Assembly (NCBI RefSeq): GCF_003289645.1
Contig: NZ_QLYX01000005.1
Span: 372,001-436,000 of the forward strand
Reading direction: 5' to 3'
Origin: Actinomadura craniellae
GTDB taxonomy: Bacteria; Actinomycetota; Actinomycetes; Streptosporangiales; Streptosporangiaceae
Length of the DNA: 64,000 nt
Shown here: one piece after another, positions 44,854-53,749 of the stretch
Layout of the letters: each line of letters opens with the position of its first letter
Numbering within the stretch: position 1 is the stretch's first letter
The notes under the pieces: generated by a model
Told to the model about the DNA's origin: nothing
The model's input: the letters and a program-made list of their open reading frames with translations, nothing else
Databases searched by the model: none
Made by a program: the position numbers and the translations under genes

Positions 44854-46024
44854 TTAGTCCGGCGATGGCCTCCGCCACCAGGTCGACCTCGTCCTCGGTG
44901 TTGAAGTAGTGCGGCGAGGCGCGGACCCGGTGCGGCGGGCGGGCGCCCGCGTCGTAGCGGTAGGTCTGCTCCGACGTCCGGACGTTGATCCGCCGCTCCG
45001 CCAGCCGCCGCACCACCTCGCCGGCGGTCACCCCCGCGACGGTGCAGGTGACGATGCCGCTGCGGCGCAGCCCCCGGTCGTGCACCGTGACCCCGGGCAG
45101 TTCGCCCAGCGCCGCGCGCAGCCGGGCGCCGAGCTTCAGCGTCCGCTCCTCGATCGCGCCGAGCCCCACGGCCAGCGCGTACTCGGCCGCCGCCGCCTGG
45201 CCGAGCTGGCCCGCGACATGGCGCTCCCAGGTCTCGAACCGGCGCGCGTCCGGCCGCAGCTCGTAGGAGTCGGGTCCCGTCCAGTCGGCCGCGCGCAGGT
45301 CGACGAACGGCGGTTCGAGCTCGCCGAGCACGTCCCGGCGGACGTAGAGGAAGCCGGTGCCGCGCGGGCCGCGCAGGAACTTGCGGCCGGTGGCCGACAG
45401 CAGGTCGCAGCCGATCTCCGTCACGTCGACGGCGAGCTGCCCGACCGACTGGCAGGCGTCCAGCAGGTAGCGCGCGCCCGCCGCCCGGGCCAGTCGGCCG
45501 ACCTCGGCGGCCGGGTTGATCAGCCCGTCGTGCGTCGGCACGTGGTTGATCGCCACCAGCCGGACCCCGCCCCGGTCGAGCGCCGCGGCCAGCTCCGCCA
45601 GCGAGATCTGGCCGTGCTCGTCGTCCGGGACGACCTCCACCCGGGCGCCGCGCCGCCGGGCGGCCGCGATGAACCCGAGCGCGTTGCTGGCGTACTCGCT
45701 GGTGGTGGTCAGGATGCGGTCGCCCGGCTCGAACGGGATGGCGTGGAAGGCCAGGTCCCAGGCGCGGGTGGCGTTCTCCACGTAGGCGATCTCGTCCGGG
45801 TGCGCGCCGATCAGCCGGGCCAGCGATCCGTACGACGCGGCGAGCCGGTCCATGGCGGTGTCCGCGGCCACGTACCCGCCGGCCCGGGCCTCCAGCGCCA
45901 GGTGCTCGACCACGGCGTCCACCACGGGACGGGGTTGGAGCGAGGAGCCGGCGTTGTCGAAGTGGACGAGGCCGTCCCGGCAGCCGGGCGTCTCCGCCCT
46001 GAGGCGATCAATGTCCAAAGTCAT
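44843..46024 (-). CDS. class V aminotransferase-fold PLP enzyme
   Basis: A 393-residue PLP enzyme of the NifS/Csd/EgtE-like superfamily: HFDNAGSSLQPRPV start, LDACQSVGQLAVDV (PLP Asp), and Lys in SATGRKFLRGPRGTGFLYV, with C-terminal HRVRASPHYFNTEDEVD. A catalytic Cys loop typical of group I/II desulfurases is not evident. It could be a desulfurase-like, lyase or EgtE-type enzyme; substrate unknown. It is just upstream of the Fur gene in the same direction. Confidence 0.83.
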   Translation of the reverse strand: MTLDIDRLRAETPGCRDGLVHFDNAGSSLQPRPVVDAVVEHLALEARAGGYVAADTAMDRLAASYGSLARLIGAHPDEIAYVENATRAWDLAFHAIPFEPGDRILTTTSEYASNALGFIAAARRRGARVEVVPDDEHGQISLAELAAALDRGGVRLVAINHVPTHDGLINPAAEVGRLARAAGARYLLDACQSVGQLAVDVTEIGCDLLSATGRKFLRGPRGTGFLYVRRDVLGELEPPFVDLRAADWTGPDSYELRPDARRFETWERHVAGQLGQAAAAEYALAVGLGAIEERTLKLGARLRAALGELPGVTVHDRGLRRSGIVTCTVAGVTAGEVVRRLAERRINVRTSEQTYRYDAGARPPHRVRASPHYFNTEDEVDLVAEAIAGLKPE

Positions 46025-46154
46025 CCCTCCACGGAGGATTGCAGACCTACCCGGCCCGAACGCACAATCGGCGTTCTACCGTCCAAACCATCGGATGAAC
46101 GTCGGCGTCCAAACATTCGGCAAAGAGTCGGACCCCGGACCGCGGAGGAACACA

Positions 46155-47231
46155 GTGGGCAACGGACGCCGTTGGGGCATCGGCACGATGGCGGGAGCGG
46201 CGCTCCTCCTCACCACGGCGTGCGGTCCGCTCGCCACGGCGATCGACGAGGGCACCGAACCGAAGAAGCACCCCGTCACCATGGCCTTCGGCGGCGACGT
46301 GCACTTCGAGGGCATGCTGCGGGCCAAGCTCGACGCCGACCCCGACGCGGTGTTCGGCTCGGTGGCGAACATCCTGCGGGGCTCCGACATCGCCATGGTC
46401 AACCTGGAGACCGCGATCACCACCGGCGGCGTCCAGGCGCCCAAGCAGTTCGCCTTCCGCGCCCCGCCGACCGCGTTCCGGGCGCTGAAGTCCGCCGGGG
46501 TGGACGTGGTGAGCATGGCCAACAACCACGGCATGGACTACGGCGAGCCCGGCCTGCGCGACTCGCTGGCGGCGGCCCGGTCGGCGAACTTCCCGGTGGT
46601 GGGCATCGGCGAGAACGCCGCGGCGGCGTACCGGCCCTGGACCGTCACGGTGAAGAACACCAAGGTCGCCGTCATCGGCGCCACCCAGGTGCTCGACGAC
46701 AACCTCATCACGGCGTGGACGGCCACCGACGCCCAGGCCGGCCTCGCCTCGGCGAAGGACGCGCCCCGGCTGGTGCAGGCCGTCCGGGCGGCGCGCGAGC
46801 AGGCCGACATCGTCGTCGTCCACCTGCACTGGGGGCAGGAGCTGAACAGCTGCGCCACCCCCGTGCAGCGGACGCTCGCCGGGCAACTCGTCGACGCGGG
46901 CGCCGACGCCGTCGTCGGCGGCCACGCCCACGTGCTCCAAGCGGGCGGCTACCTGCGCGGCAAGTACGTCCACTACGGGCTGGGCAACTTCCTCTTCTAC
47001 AACTCCTCCGGGCGGACCGCGCAGAGCGGCGTGCTGGAGCTCACCTTCGACCCCGCCCGGCGGGACCGGCCGGTCACCCGGTCGGAGTGGCGGCCCGCGA
47101 CGATCGTGAACGGGGTGGCGCAGCCGCTGCGGGACGCCCCCGCCGACCAGGCCCGCCGGCAGTGGGAGGGGCTGCGCTCCTGCGCGGACGTGCGGCCCAC
47201 GCCCGACGGCGCTCCCGCCACCTCGGGGTGA
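46155..47231 (+). CDS. CapA-family lipoprotein, copy 1
   Basis: This 358-residue PGA_cap metallophosphatase-fold lipoprotein has lipobox LTTAC (~residue 24), MAFGGDVHFEG, MVNLETAITTGG, MANNHGMDYG, VHLHWGQEL and GGHAHVLQ: the metal-ligand set of CapA. The GTG start at 46155 has GGAGG six bases before. CapA proteins act in poly-gamma-glutamate or envelope metabolism; here the role is unknown, with no capB/capC nearby. Tandem with copy 2. Confidence 0.87.
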   Translation: MGNGRRWGIGTMAGAALLLTTACGPLATAIDEGTEPKKHPVTMAFGGDVHFEGMLRAKLDADPDAVFGSVANILRGSDIAMVNLETAITTGGVQAPKQFAFRAPPTAFRALKSAGVDVVSMANNHGMDYGEPGLRDSLAAARSANFPVVGIGENAAAAYRPWTVTVKNTKVAVIGATQVLDDNLITAWTATDAQAGLASAKDAPRLVQAVRAAREQADIVVVHLHWGQELNSCATPVQRTLAGQLVDAGADAVVGGHAHVLQAGGYLRGKYVHYGLGNFLFYNSSGRTAQSGVLELTFDPARRDRPVTRSEWRPATIVNGVAQPLRDAPADQARRQWEGLRSCADVRPTPDGAPATSG

Positions 47232-47342
47232 ACTCGGGGTGCCTCGGGGCGCCCCGGGCGAATCGCCCTGCATGTCGCGGTCCGTCCATACGGTCCGACA
47301 TGGCATTCTGGGGCGATTCGTCTTCCCCCCGAGGAGTTCCGA

Positions 47343-48422
47343 GTGCGCAGGAGACTGGTGGCGGTCCTGGCCGGCGGCGCGCTGGTCACGGCGGCCTGCG
47401 GAGGCGGCGGCGACACCCCGGCCGAAGGCGACGCCGGACCGGACTCCCCGCCGCCGTCCACCGCGGCGTCGAGCCCCGCCCAGCCGGCCCAGCAGCCGTT
47501 CACCATCGCGTTCGGCGGCGACGTGCACTTCGAGGGCCAGCTCCGCGCCCGGCTGACCGCCAACCCGCGGACCGCGATGGGCCCCATCGGCAACTACCTG
47601 CGCCGGGCCGACATCGCCATGGTCAACCTGGAGACCGCCATCACCACCGGCGGCACCCAGGCGCCCGGCAAGCAGTTCGCGTTCCGCGCCCCGGCCACCG
47701 CGTTCACCGCGATGCGCGGCGCCGGGGTGGACGTCGTGTCGATGGCCAACAACCACGGCATGGACTTCATGGAGTCCGGGCTGCGCGACTCGCTGGCCGC
47801 CATCAAGCGCACGAAGTTCCCGGTGGTGGGCATCGGCCGGAACGCCGACGAGGCGTACAAGCCGTGGATCACCGAGGTGAAGGGCAACAAGGTGGCGATC
47901 CTCGGCGCCACCCAGGTGCTCGACGACCACCTGATCCCCGCCTGGACGGCCACCGACACCAAGGGCGGCCTGGCCTCCGCCAAGGTCGTGCCCCGGATGA
48001 TCCAGGCCGTCAAGGACGCCCGCGAGCAGGCCGACACGGTGATCGTCCACCTGCACTGGGGCGCCGAACTGCAACCCTGCCCGCTGCCCCGCCAGCAGGA
48101 ACTGGCCCAGCAGTTGGTCGACGCGGGCGCCGACGCCGTCGTCGGCGGCCACGCCCACATCCCGCTGGGCGGCGGCTACCTGGACGGCAAGTACATCCAC
48201 TACGGCCTGGGCAACTTCGTCTTCTACTCCGCCAACGGCCAGACCGCCAACTCCGGCGTCCTGGTCCTGCGCATGCAGGGCCGCAAGGTTCTCGCCTCGG
48301 TCTGGAAGCCGGCCCGCCTCTCCGGCGGCCTGCCCCTCCTGCTCACCGGCACCGCCGCCCAGACCGAACTCCGCCGCTGGAACGGCCTCCGCCGCTGCAC
48401 CGGCCTCTCCGCCACCCCCTGA
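47343..48422 (+). CDS. CapA-family lipoprotein, copy 2
   Basis: A 359-residue paralogue of the previous gene: lipobox VTAAC (~residue 19), a Pro/Ser-rich linker, then IAFGGDVHFEGQL, MVNLETAITTGG, MANNHGMDFM, VHLHWGAEL and GGHAHIPLG. The GTG start at 47343 has GAGGAG upstream. Its own 3' end is the first unit of a set of diverged repeats in the following gap. Confidence 0.87.
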   Translation: MRRRLVAVLAGGALVTAACGGGGDTPAEGDAGPDSPPPSTAASSPAQPAQQPFTIAFGGDVHFEGQLRARLTANPRTAMGPIGNYLRRADIAMVNLETAITTGGTQAPGKQFAFRAPATAFTAMRGAGVDVVSMANNHGMDFMESGLRDSLAAIKRTKFPVVGIGRNADEAYKPWITEVKGNKVAILGATQVLDDHLIPAWTATDTKGGLASAKVVPRMIQAVKDAREQADTVIVHLHWGAELQPCPLPRQQELAQQLVDAGADAVVGGHAHIPLGGGYLDGKYIHYGLGNFVFYSANGQTANSGVLVLRMQGRKVLASVWKPARLSGGLPLLLTGTAAQTELRRWNGLRRCTGLSATP

Positions 48423-48540
48423 CCTCGCCCGGGTTGGAGGAGGTCCGCCGCCCGCGCCGGTCTCTCCGTCGCTCCTTGACGGCCCGCGCCGGGCGGGGGA
48501 TGTCCGCTGCCCGCGCTGGTCTCTTCGCCACTCCTGACGG
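48391..48540. repeat. diverged repeats of the capA copy 2 gene end
   Basis: The last ~30 bases of the gene (CGCTGCACCGGCCTCTCCGC region, 48391-48420) recur in altered form at 48443-48475 and 48501-48535, and more weakly at 49523-49553 and 49637-49663. The rest of 48423-48793 holds no gene. Confidence 0.65.
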
Positions 48541-48793
48541 CATACCGGACCGGCCCGTTTTCCGGCGCGGGCCGGTCCCCGCGGGGCACTGTCGCAGGTG
48601 CCCGCCATGCGACGCCGTGACGCGACCCGCGCCCTTACGGGGCCGCTGCGGCCGTGGGCGTGGGACGCAGCCGGGCCGTCCGGCAGGTTTCCCGAAAAAT
48701 CCGTCGCGGCCGTGTCGATCCGGCCGTCCCCCGGTCGACGCGTGGGTGAAGGCGGCCCGGCGGGCGGGCCGCCCGGAACGCGAGGAGACCGAC

Positions 48794-49468
48794 ATGTCGA
48801 TCGCACAGCTCACCACGACGGCGCCCGGAACGGCCGCCGGGCGGACCGCACCGCGGAACCGGGCGCTGCTGGCCTGCGGCGTCGCCGCCGGCCCGGTGTT
48901 CGCCGCGGTGGCCGCGGCGCAGGTGCTCACCCGGGACGGGTTCGACCTCGGCCGGCACGCGCTCAGCCTGCTGAGCCTGGGCGACCTGGGCTGGATCCAG
49001 ATCGCGAACTTCGTGGTCGCCGGCGCGCTGTCCATCGCCGCCGCGACCGGCCTGCGGCGGTTGCCGCACGGCGGCGGGGGCGGCACCTGGGGTCCCCGGC
49101 TGGTCGCCGGGTACGGGGCGGGGCTGATCGCCGCCGGGCTCTTCGTCGCCGACCCGAGCACGGGCTTCCCGGCCGGAGCGCCGGAGGGCATGCCCGAGTC
49201 CCTGAGCTGGCACGGCATCCTGCACGGCGTCGCCGCCCCCGTGGCGTTCCTCTCCCTGCTCGCCGGGTGCGCCGTCTTCGCCCGCCGGAACGCGGCCCGC
49301 GGCCGGCGCGGCCGGGCGGCGGCCGACGTGGCGACCATCGTGACCGTCCTCGCCCTCCTGGCCTGGCCCGACCACGGCACCTTCAGCGTCCGCCTGGCCG
49401 CCGCCTCCGCCGTCGTCTTCGCCTGGCTCGCGGTGACCTCCGCCGACGCCCTGACCGACCCGGAGTGA
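48794..49468 (+). CDS. DUF998 membrane protein
   Basis: A 224-residue protein with six membrane helices and the family features LACGVAAGPVFAAVAAAQ, RHALSLLSLGDLGWIQIANF and ATGLFVADPSTGFP-like ADPS. ATG 48794 has GAGGAG 5-10 bases upstream. DUF998 function is unknown. Confidence 0.87.
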   Translation: MSIAQLTTTAPGTAAGRTAPRNRALLACGVAAGPVFAAVAAAQVLTRDGFDLGRHALSLLSLGDLGWIQIANFVVAGALSIAAATGLRRLPHGGGGGTWGPRLVAGYGAGLIAAGLFVADPSTGFPAGAPEGMPESLSWHGILHGVAAPVAFLSLLAGCAVFARRNAARGRRGRAAADVATIVTVLALLAWPDHGTFSVRLAAASAVVFAWLAVTSADALTDPE

Positions 49469-49510
49469 AGCCGGACCCACCCCTGGGCGGAGGACCGCGA
49501 GCGGCCCTCC

Positions 49511-49687
49511 GCCCAGCCGGAACTCCGCCACCGCACCAGCCTCTTCGTCACCCTGATGGAGGCCGAGGGCCTGGTACCGAACGGCCCGCACCACGAGATC
49601 TACCTCTCTGACCCGGCCGAGCCCGACCCGGCGAAGATGCGCACCAGCCTCTCCGGCACCCCTGCCGCGCAGGCGGGACGTAGCTGA
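49511..49687 (+). pseudogene. remnant of a GyrI-like/effector-binding domain
   Basis: The frame ending at TGA 49685-49687 contains LMEAEGLVPNGPHHEIYLSD and then PAEPDPAKMRTSL, the characteristic C-terminal end of GyrI-like (AraC/MerR effector-binding) domains. The preceding ~130 residues of the domain and any start codon with a ribosome site are missing. The stop codon is the first three bases of a palindromic repeat. Confidence 0.68.
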
Positions 49688-49733
49688 TCCTTCAGCTTCC
49701 AGGGCGCTATGGCGCACCGGAAGCTGAAGGATC
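49685..49733. repeat. palindromic repeat, copy 3
   Basis: The arms GATCCTTCAGCTTCC (49686-49700) and GGAAGCTGAAGGATC (49719-49733) are perfect 15-bp complements around AGGGCGCTATGGCGCACC. Same family as the copies at 7527 and 7600, 42 kb away. Confidence 0.85.
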
Positions 49734-49756
49734 TGTGAGTGTGTGGGTGGGCGGGG

Positions 49757-50335
49757 TCAGACGAAGTCGGTGGTGTCCAGGGTGAAGGAGAAGGGCGCGG
49801 GCAGGTCGATGGGCTTGCCGAAGGCGCCCGAGTGACTGGTCGTGTAGTCGTCGGCCTCGGGGTCGCCGAACAGGGTGACCGTGTGCCTGTCCCGGTCGAT
49901 CAGGAGGTAGAGGGGAATGCGGGCGCGGGCGTAGCAGCATCGCTTGGCCTCGCGGTCGCTCTGCGGACGGGTGGAGGTCACTTCCACGACCAGCGCCACG
50001 TCGTCCGGCGGCATGTAGGGCATGTCGTTGCCGAACAGATCGAGTGCGGCCGGGGCGAACACACCGTCGGGAATCACATGGTTCTTCGGACACCGGCCAC
50101 CGCTGGGCAGGACCAGGCCCCGGTTGCCGGAAAAATCCATTTCCAGCGGGGAGTTCCTCATGACCTGCCGGTTCACCTGGCTGATGGCCCGTTCGTGATA
50201 CCCACCGGGGGGCGGTGACACGATGATCTCCCCGTCGATCAGTTCGGCCTTGAATCCCTCGGGAGTCTGTAGCGCCAGGAAACCCTCGAGAAGAACATCG
50301 TCGGATGGATACGGCTCATACGCCATCGCCGTCAT
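49757..50335 (-). CDS. Uma2-family (DUF820) protein, copy 1
   Basis: A 192-residue PD-(D/E)XK-fold protein with ELIDGEIIVSPPPGGYHE, VIPDGVFAP, VALVVEVTSTRPQSDREAKR (D/E..ExS core) and IPLYLLIDRDRHTVTLFGDP, all typical of Uma2. The start was set at ATG 50335, preceded by GGGAGGGATCGGC. Its biological role is unknown. It is tandem with copy 2. Confidence 0.87.
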   Translation of the reverse strand: MTAMAYEPYPSDDVLLEGFLALQTPEGFKAELIDGEIIVSPPPGGYHERAISQVNRQVMRNSPLEMDFSGNRGLVLPSGGRCPKNHVIPDGVFAPAALDLFGNDMPYMPPDDVALVVEVTSTRPQSDREAKRCCYARARIPLYLLIDRDRHTVTLFGDPEADDYTTSHSGAFGKPIDLPAPFSFTLDTTDFV

Positions 50336-50405
50336 GCCGATCCCTCCCTGCTCCTTGCCACCAGCATAGGCGTGACCCGCCTTCGTCGCCGGACGGTGAA
50401 CCCGA

Positions 50406-50984
50406 TCAGGCGAAGCCGGTGGTGTCCAGGGTGAGGGAGAAGGGCGCGGGCAGGGTGACGGGCTTGCCGAAGGGGGTGCAGTAGCCGGTGGTGTAGTCGC
50501 CGGTGCCGGGTTCGCCGGCCAGGACGACCGTGCGCTGGTACCGGTCGACCAGGAGGTAGAGGGGGACGCCGCCGCGGGCATAGCAGTGCCGTTTGACCTC
50601 GCGGTCGCACTCGGTGTGGTCGGGGGTCACCTCCACGATCAGCGCCACGCCCTCCGGCCGCAGGTAGCGGGTGTCGTTGGCGAACAGGCCGAGTTCGGCG
50701 GGGGCGAACATCTCGTCGGGGATCAGGTGGTTCTTCGGGAGCAGTCCGCCGTTGGGCAGGACCAGGCCGCGGTCGCAGGAGAAGTCCATCCTCGTCCGGG
50801 CGTTCCCCATGATCTGCCGGATCACGAGGTCGGCGGTCCGGCGGCAGGCCCCGTCGGGCGCCGGCGACACGACGACCTCCCCGTCGATCAGTTCGGCCCT
50901 GCCCCCTCCGGGGGCCCGCAGGGTGAGGAACTCCTGGAGAAGGGTGCTGTCGAGCCAGGGCAGCTGACGTGCCACGTCCCTCAT
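50406..50984 (-). CDS. Uma2-family (DUF820) protein, copy 2
   Basis: A 192-residue paralogue with the same motifs (AELIDGEVVVSPAPDG, LIPDEMFAP, VALIVEVTPDHTECDREVKR, VPLYLLVDRYQRTVV) and the same C-terminal LPAPFSLTLDTTGFA. ATG 50984 has GGAGG upstream. Both copies have the acidic/EVT nuclease-type residues. Uma2 genes are expanded in many actinomycetes and cyanobacteria without known function. Confidence 0.87.
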   Translation of the reverse strand: MRDVARQLPWLDSTLLQEFLTLRAPGGGRAELIDGEVVVSPAPDGACRRTADLVIRQIMGNARTRMDFSCDRGLVLPNGGLLPKNHLIPDEMFAPAELGLFANDTRYLRPEGVALIVEVTPDHTECDREVKRHCYARGGVPLYLLVDRYQRTVVLAGEPGTGDYTTGYCTPFGKPVTLPAPFSLTLDTTGFA

Positions 50985-51081
50985 ACCGCACCTCCTTCAC
51001 CCCTCACCAGCATGGACAGGCGACTCCCTATTCCGCACCGGGCAAGCCGGCGGGCAGAGGAGTGCCTACGGGAGGCGGCGG

Positions 51082-52398
51082 TCAGCGGGAGCGGGTCGCC
51101 TGGATGTGGTCGCGGTACCAGGTGTAGGAGGTGCGGGGGGTGCGGTGCTGGGTGGTGTAGTCGACGTGGACGAGACCGAAGCGGGGGTGGTAGCCCTCGG
51201 CCCATTCGAAGTTGTCCAGCAGGGACCAGACGAAGTAGCCGCGGACGTCCACGCCTGCCGCGATCGCGTCCTCGACGGCCTTGATGTGGGCGTCCAGGAA
51301 GGCGACGCGGGCCGGGTCGTCGAGTTCCGCGCCGTAGGAGCAGCCGTTCTCGGTGACGTACAGCGGGGGCAGGGCGTCGCCGTACCGCTCGGCCAGCGTG
51401 GTCAGCAGGGAGTTCAGGGCGGCGGGGACGATCGGCCAGCCCAGGCCGGTGGCGGGGTACTCCTCGATCGGGACGAGGTCGAACGGGAGGGGGCCGTCCG
51501 CGGGGGCGCGCAGCCGGGTGGGCTGGTAGTAGTTCACGCCGAGGAAGTCCAGCGGTGCCGCGATGGTCGCCAGGTCGCCGTCCCGGATCCAGGGGTCCAG
51601 CGGGGGGCCGCCGAGGGGGGTCAGGTCGGGGTGGCGGCCGAGCAGCAGGGCGTCGGTGAACAGCCGGTTCATGAACAGGTCGAAGGCGCCTGCCGCGGCC
51701 CGGTCGGCGGTGGAGGATTCGTCGGCGGGCCAGGCGGGCGAGTAGTGGTTGGCGATGCCGACCGAGCGGGCGCCGTGCGCGCGCAGGGCCGCCACGCCCA
51801 GGCCGTGGGCGAGTAGCTGGTGGTGGGCGGTGGGCAGGGCGTCCAGCAGCAGGGCCCGGCCGGGGGCGTAGTTGCCGAAGGCGTAGCCGTACGCCGTCGT
51901 CACGACCGGTTCGTTGAGCGTCATCCACAGTTCCACCCGGTCGGCGAGCCGCGCGGCGACCATGGCGGTGTAGTCGGAGAACCGTTGCGCGGTGTCGCGG
52001 TTCAGCCAGCCGCCGGCGTCCTCCAGCGGTTGCGGCAGGTCCCAGTGGTAGAGGGTGGCGGCGGGGGCGATCCCGCGTTCCAGCAGGCCGTCCACCAGCC
52101 GGTCGTAGAAGTCCAGGCCGCGCGGTTCGACGAGGCCGGAGCCGGTGGGGACGATCCGGGGCCAGGCGATCGAGAACCGGTAGGTGTCGGTGCCGAGGCC
52201 GGCCAGCAGGTCCAGGTCCTCGGCCGTGCGGTGGTAGTGGTCGCAGGCCACGTCGCCGGTGTGGCCGTCGCGGACCCGGCCGGGGGTGTGGGCGAAGGTG
52301 TCCCAGATGGACGGGCCCCGGCCGGCCACGGTGACGGCGCCCTCGATCTGGTAGGCGGCGGTGGCGGTGCCCCAGCGGAATCCGGGCGGAAAGCCCAT
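51082..52398 (-). CDS. GH1 beta-glucosidase
   Basis: A 438-residue family 1 glycosidase with PPGFRWGTATAAYQIEGA start, acid/base Glu in WMTLNEPVVT, nucleophile Glu in LYVTENGCSY, and WSLLDNFEWAEGYHPRFGLV. Length and motifs are full. There is no signal peptide, so it is cytoplasmic and cleaves imported beta-glucosides. ATG 52398 has GGGAGG upstream. It is divergent from a TetR gene 78 bases away. Confidence 0.93.
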   Translation of the reverse strand: MGFPPGFRWGTATAAYQIEGAVTVAGRGPSIWDTFAHTPGRVRDGHTGDVACDHYHRTAEDLDLLAGLGTDTYRFSIAWPRIVPTGSGLVEPRGLDFYDRLVDGLLERGIAPAATLYHWDLPQPLEDAGGWLNRDTAQRFSDYTAMVAARLADRVELWMTLNEPVVTTAYGYAFGNYAPGRALLLDALPTAHHQLLAHGLGVAALRAHGARSVGIANHYSPAWPADESSTADRAAAGAFDLFMNRLFTDALLLGRHPDLTPLGGPPLDPWIRDGDLATIAAPLDFLGVNYYQPTRLRAPADGPLPFDLVPIEEYPATGLGWPIVPAALNSLLTTLAERYGDALPPLYVTENGCSYGAELDDPARVAFLDAHIKAVEDAIAAGVDVRGYFVWSLLDNFEWAEGYHPRFGLVHVDYTTQHRTPRTSYTWYRDHIQATRSR

Positions 52399-52476
52399 CG
52401 CGTCCTCCCAAGATCGTTGGATTTCCGATCCTAGGTTTCCGCACGTCGCCGGGGGAAGCCGGAGGACAATGGGCCG

Positions 52477-53100
52477 GTGACGGAGATGCACACCCCCCTG
52501 CGCCGCCGCCCCGCCCAGCGCCGCAGCGCCGAGCGCGTCCAGCGGATGCTCGACGCCTGCGCCGAGATCCTCGACGAGGCGGGCTACGAGGGCCTGAGCA
52601 CCACCCGCATCGCGCAGCGCGCCGAGGTCGCGATCGGCTCGGTCTACCAGTTCTTCCCGGACAAACGGGCGGTCGCCCAGGCGCTGGCACTGCGGAACCT
52701 GGAGCGGTTCGGCGCCCGCATCTCGGAGGTGCTGGCCGAGGGGGACTTCACGCACTGGTCCGACAGCGTCGGGGCGGTGGTCGACATCTTCGTCGACATG
52801 CACCGGACGGTGCCGGGCTTCCGGGTGCTGCGCTTCGGTGACGCCGCCGACCGGCACCTGCTGGACTCCACGGCCGACAACAACGCGGTGGTCGCCGACC
52901 GGCTGCGCCGGCTGGTGGTGGGCCTCTTCGACGTCCCCGACAGCCCGGCGCTGAGCCGGGCGCTGGCGATCGCGGTGGAGGCGGGTGACGCGGTGATCAA
53001 GCTGGCCTTCCGCCAGGACCCGGAGGGCGACCCGGACGTGCTGACCGAGGCGAAGCGCCTCATCCACGGATACCTGGCGCGATACATCGACGCCCAATAA
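52477..53100 (+). CDS. TetR-family regulator
   Basis: A 207-residue TetR protein with HTH EGLSTTRIAQRAEVAIGSVY QFFPDKRAVA at about 37-66. The GTG start at 52477 overlaps no ribosome site of note. It is divergent from the beta-glucosidase gene, and the short shared region makes bgl a possible target. The ligand-binding half shows no recognised subfamily. Confidence 0.87.
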   Translation: MTEMHTPLRRRPAQRRSAERVQRMLDACAEILDEAGYEGLSTTRIAQRAEVAIGSVYQFFPDKRAVAQALALRNLERFGARISEVLAEGDFTHWSDSVGAVVDIFVDMHRTVPGFRVLRFGDAADRHLLDSTADNNAVVADRLRRLVVGLFDVPDSPALSRALAIAVEAGDAVIKLAFRQDPEGDPDVLTEAKRLIHGYLARYIDAQ

Positions 53101-53145
53101 AAGGGCAGATATGCCACACTTCGAGCCCCGACGATGAGGTGAGAC

Positions 53146-53745
53146 GTGGACCCCTCCCAGCTCCAGCAGCAGACCCGGCTGCTGGTCCGGCAGAAGATCC
53201 GGCCGATGGTCAACCAGTACGTCGTGCACACCGCCACCCCGGACGGTGCCGAGGGCGAGCTGGTGGCGTTCGCGCAGCAGAAGCGCGTGGCGTTCAAGGA
53301 GCAGGTGACCATCTACGCCGACGAGGGCAAGAGGCAGCCCCTGCTGGGCTTCAAGGCCCGCAAGCGGATCGACCTGGCGGCCACCTACGACGTCACCGAC
53401 GCCTCCGGCCAGCCCCTCGGCGCGTTCCGCAAGGACTTCAAGAAGTCGCTGCTCAGCTCCACCTGGCACCTGGAGCAGCCGGGGCTGGGCGTGACCACCG
53501 GCAGCGAGCGCAACAAGAAGGTGGCGATCCTGCGCCGGGTGTGGAACTTCATCCCGCTGGTGGAGAACCTGCCGTTCGCGGTGCCGTACCACTTCGACTT
53601 CGTCGCGAACGGGCAGATCGTCTTCTCCGTCACCAAGAAGATCGCGCTGCGCGACAAGTACGTCGTGGACATCAGGGACCCGCGGCTCGACCGCCGGCTG
53701 GTGATCGCGCAGGCGGTCGCGCTGGACGCCCTCCAGTCGCGCTGA
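53146..53745 (+). CDS. LURP-one-related (tubby-like fold) protein
   Basis: A 199-residue protein with RQKIRPMVNQYVV, FAQQKRVAFKEQVTIYADEG, and LLGFKARKRIDLAATYDVTD: the LURP-one/scramblase-like beta-barrel pattern. The GTG start is at 53146. Function is unknown in bacteria. It is 45 bases after the TetR gene and may be co-transcribed with it. It converges with the lipoprotein gene with a 4-base gap. Confidence 0.75.
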   Translation: MDPSQLQQQTRLLVRQKIRPMVNQYVVHTATPDGAEGELVAFAQQKRVAFKEQVTIYADEGKRQPLLGFKARKRIDLAATYDVTDASGQPLGAFRKDFKKSLLSSTWHLEQPGLGVTTGSERNKKVAILRRVWNFIPLVENLPFAVPYHFDFVANGQIVFSVTKKIALRDKYVVDIRDPRLDRRLVIAQAVALDALQSR

Positions 53746-53749
53746 GCCC

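Noticed and set aside
44909-49468. A 1519-codon open frame covering the aminotransferase and both CapA genes
   Set aside because: It is a high-GC shadow frame; only its last part (from 48794) is a real gene (DUF998). The rest is Arg/Gly/Pro-rich and antisense to or out of frame with clear genes.
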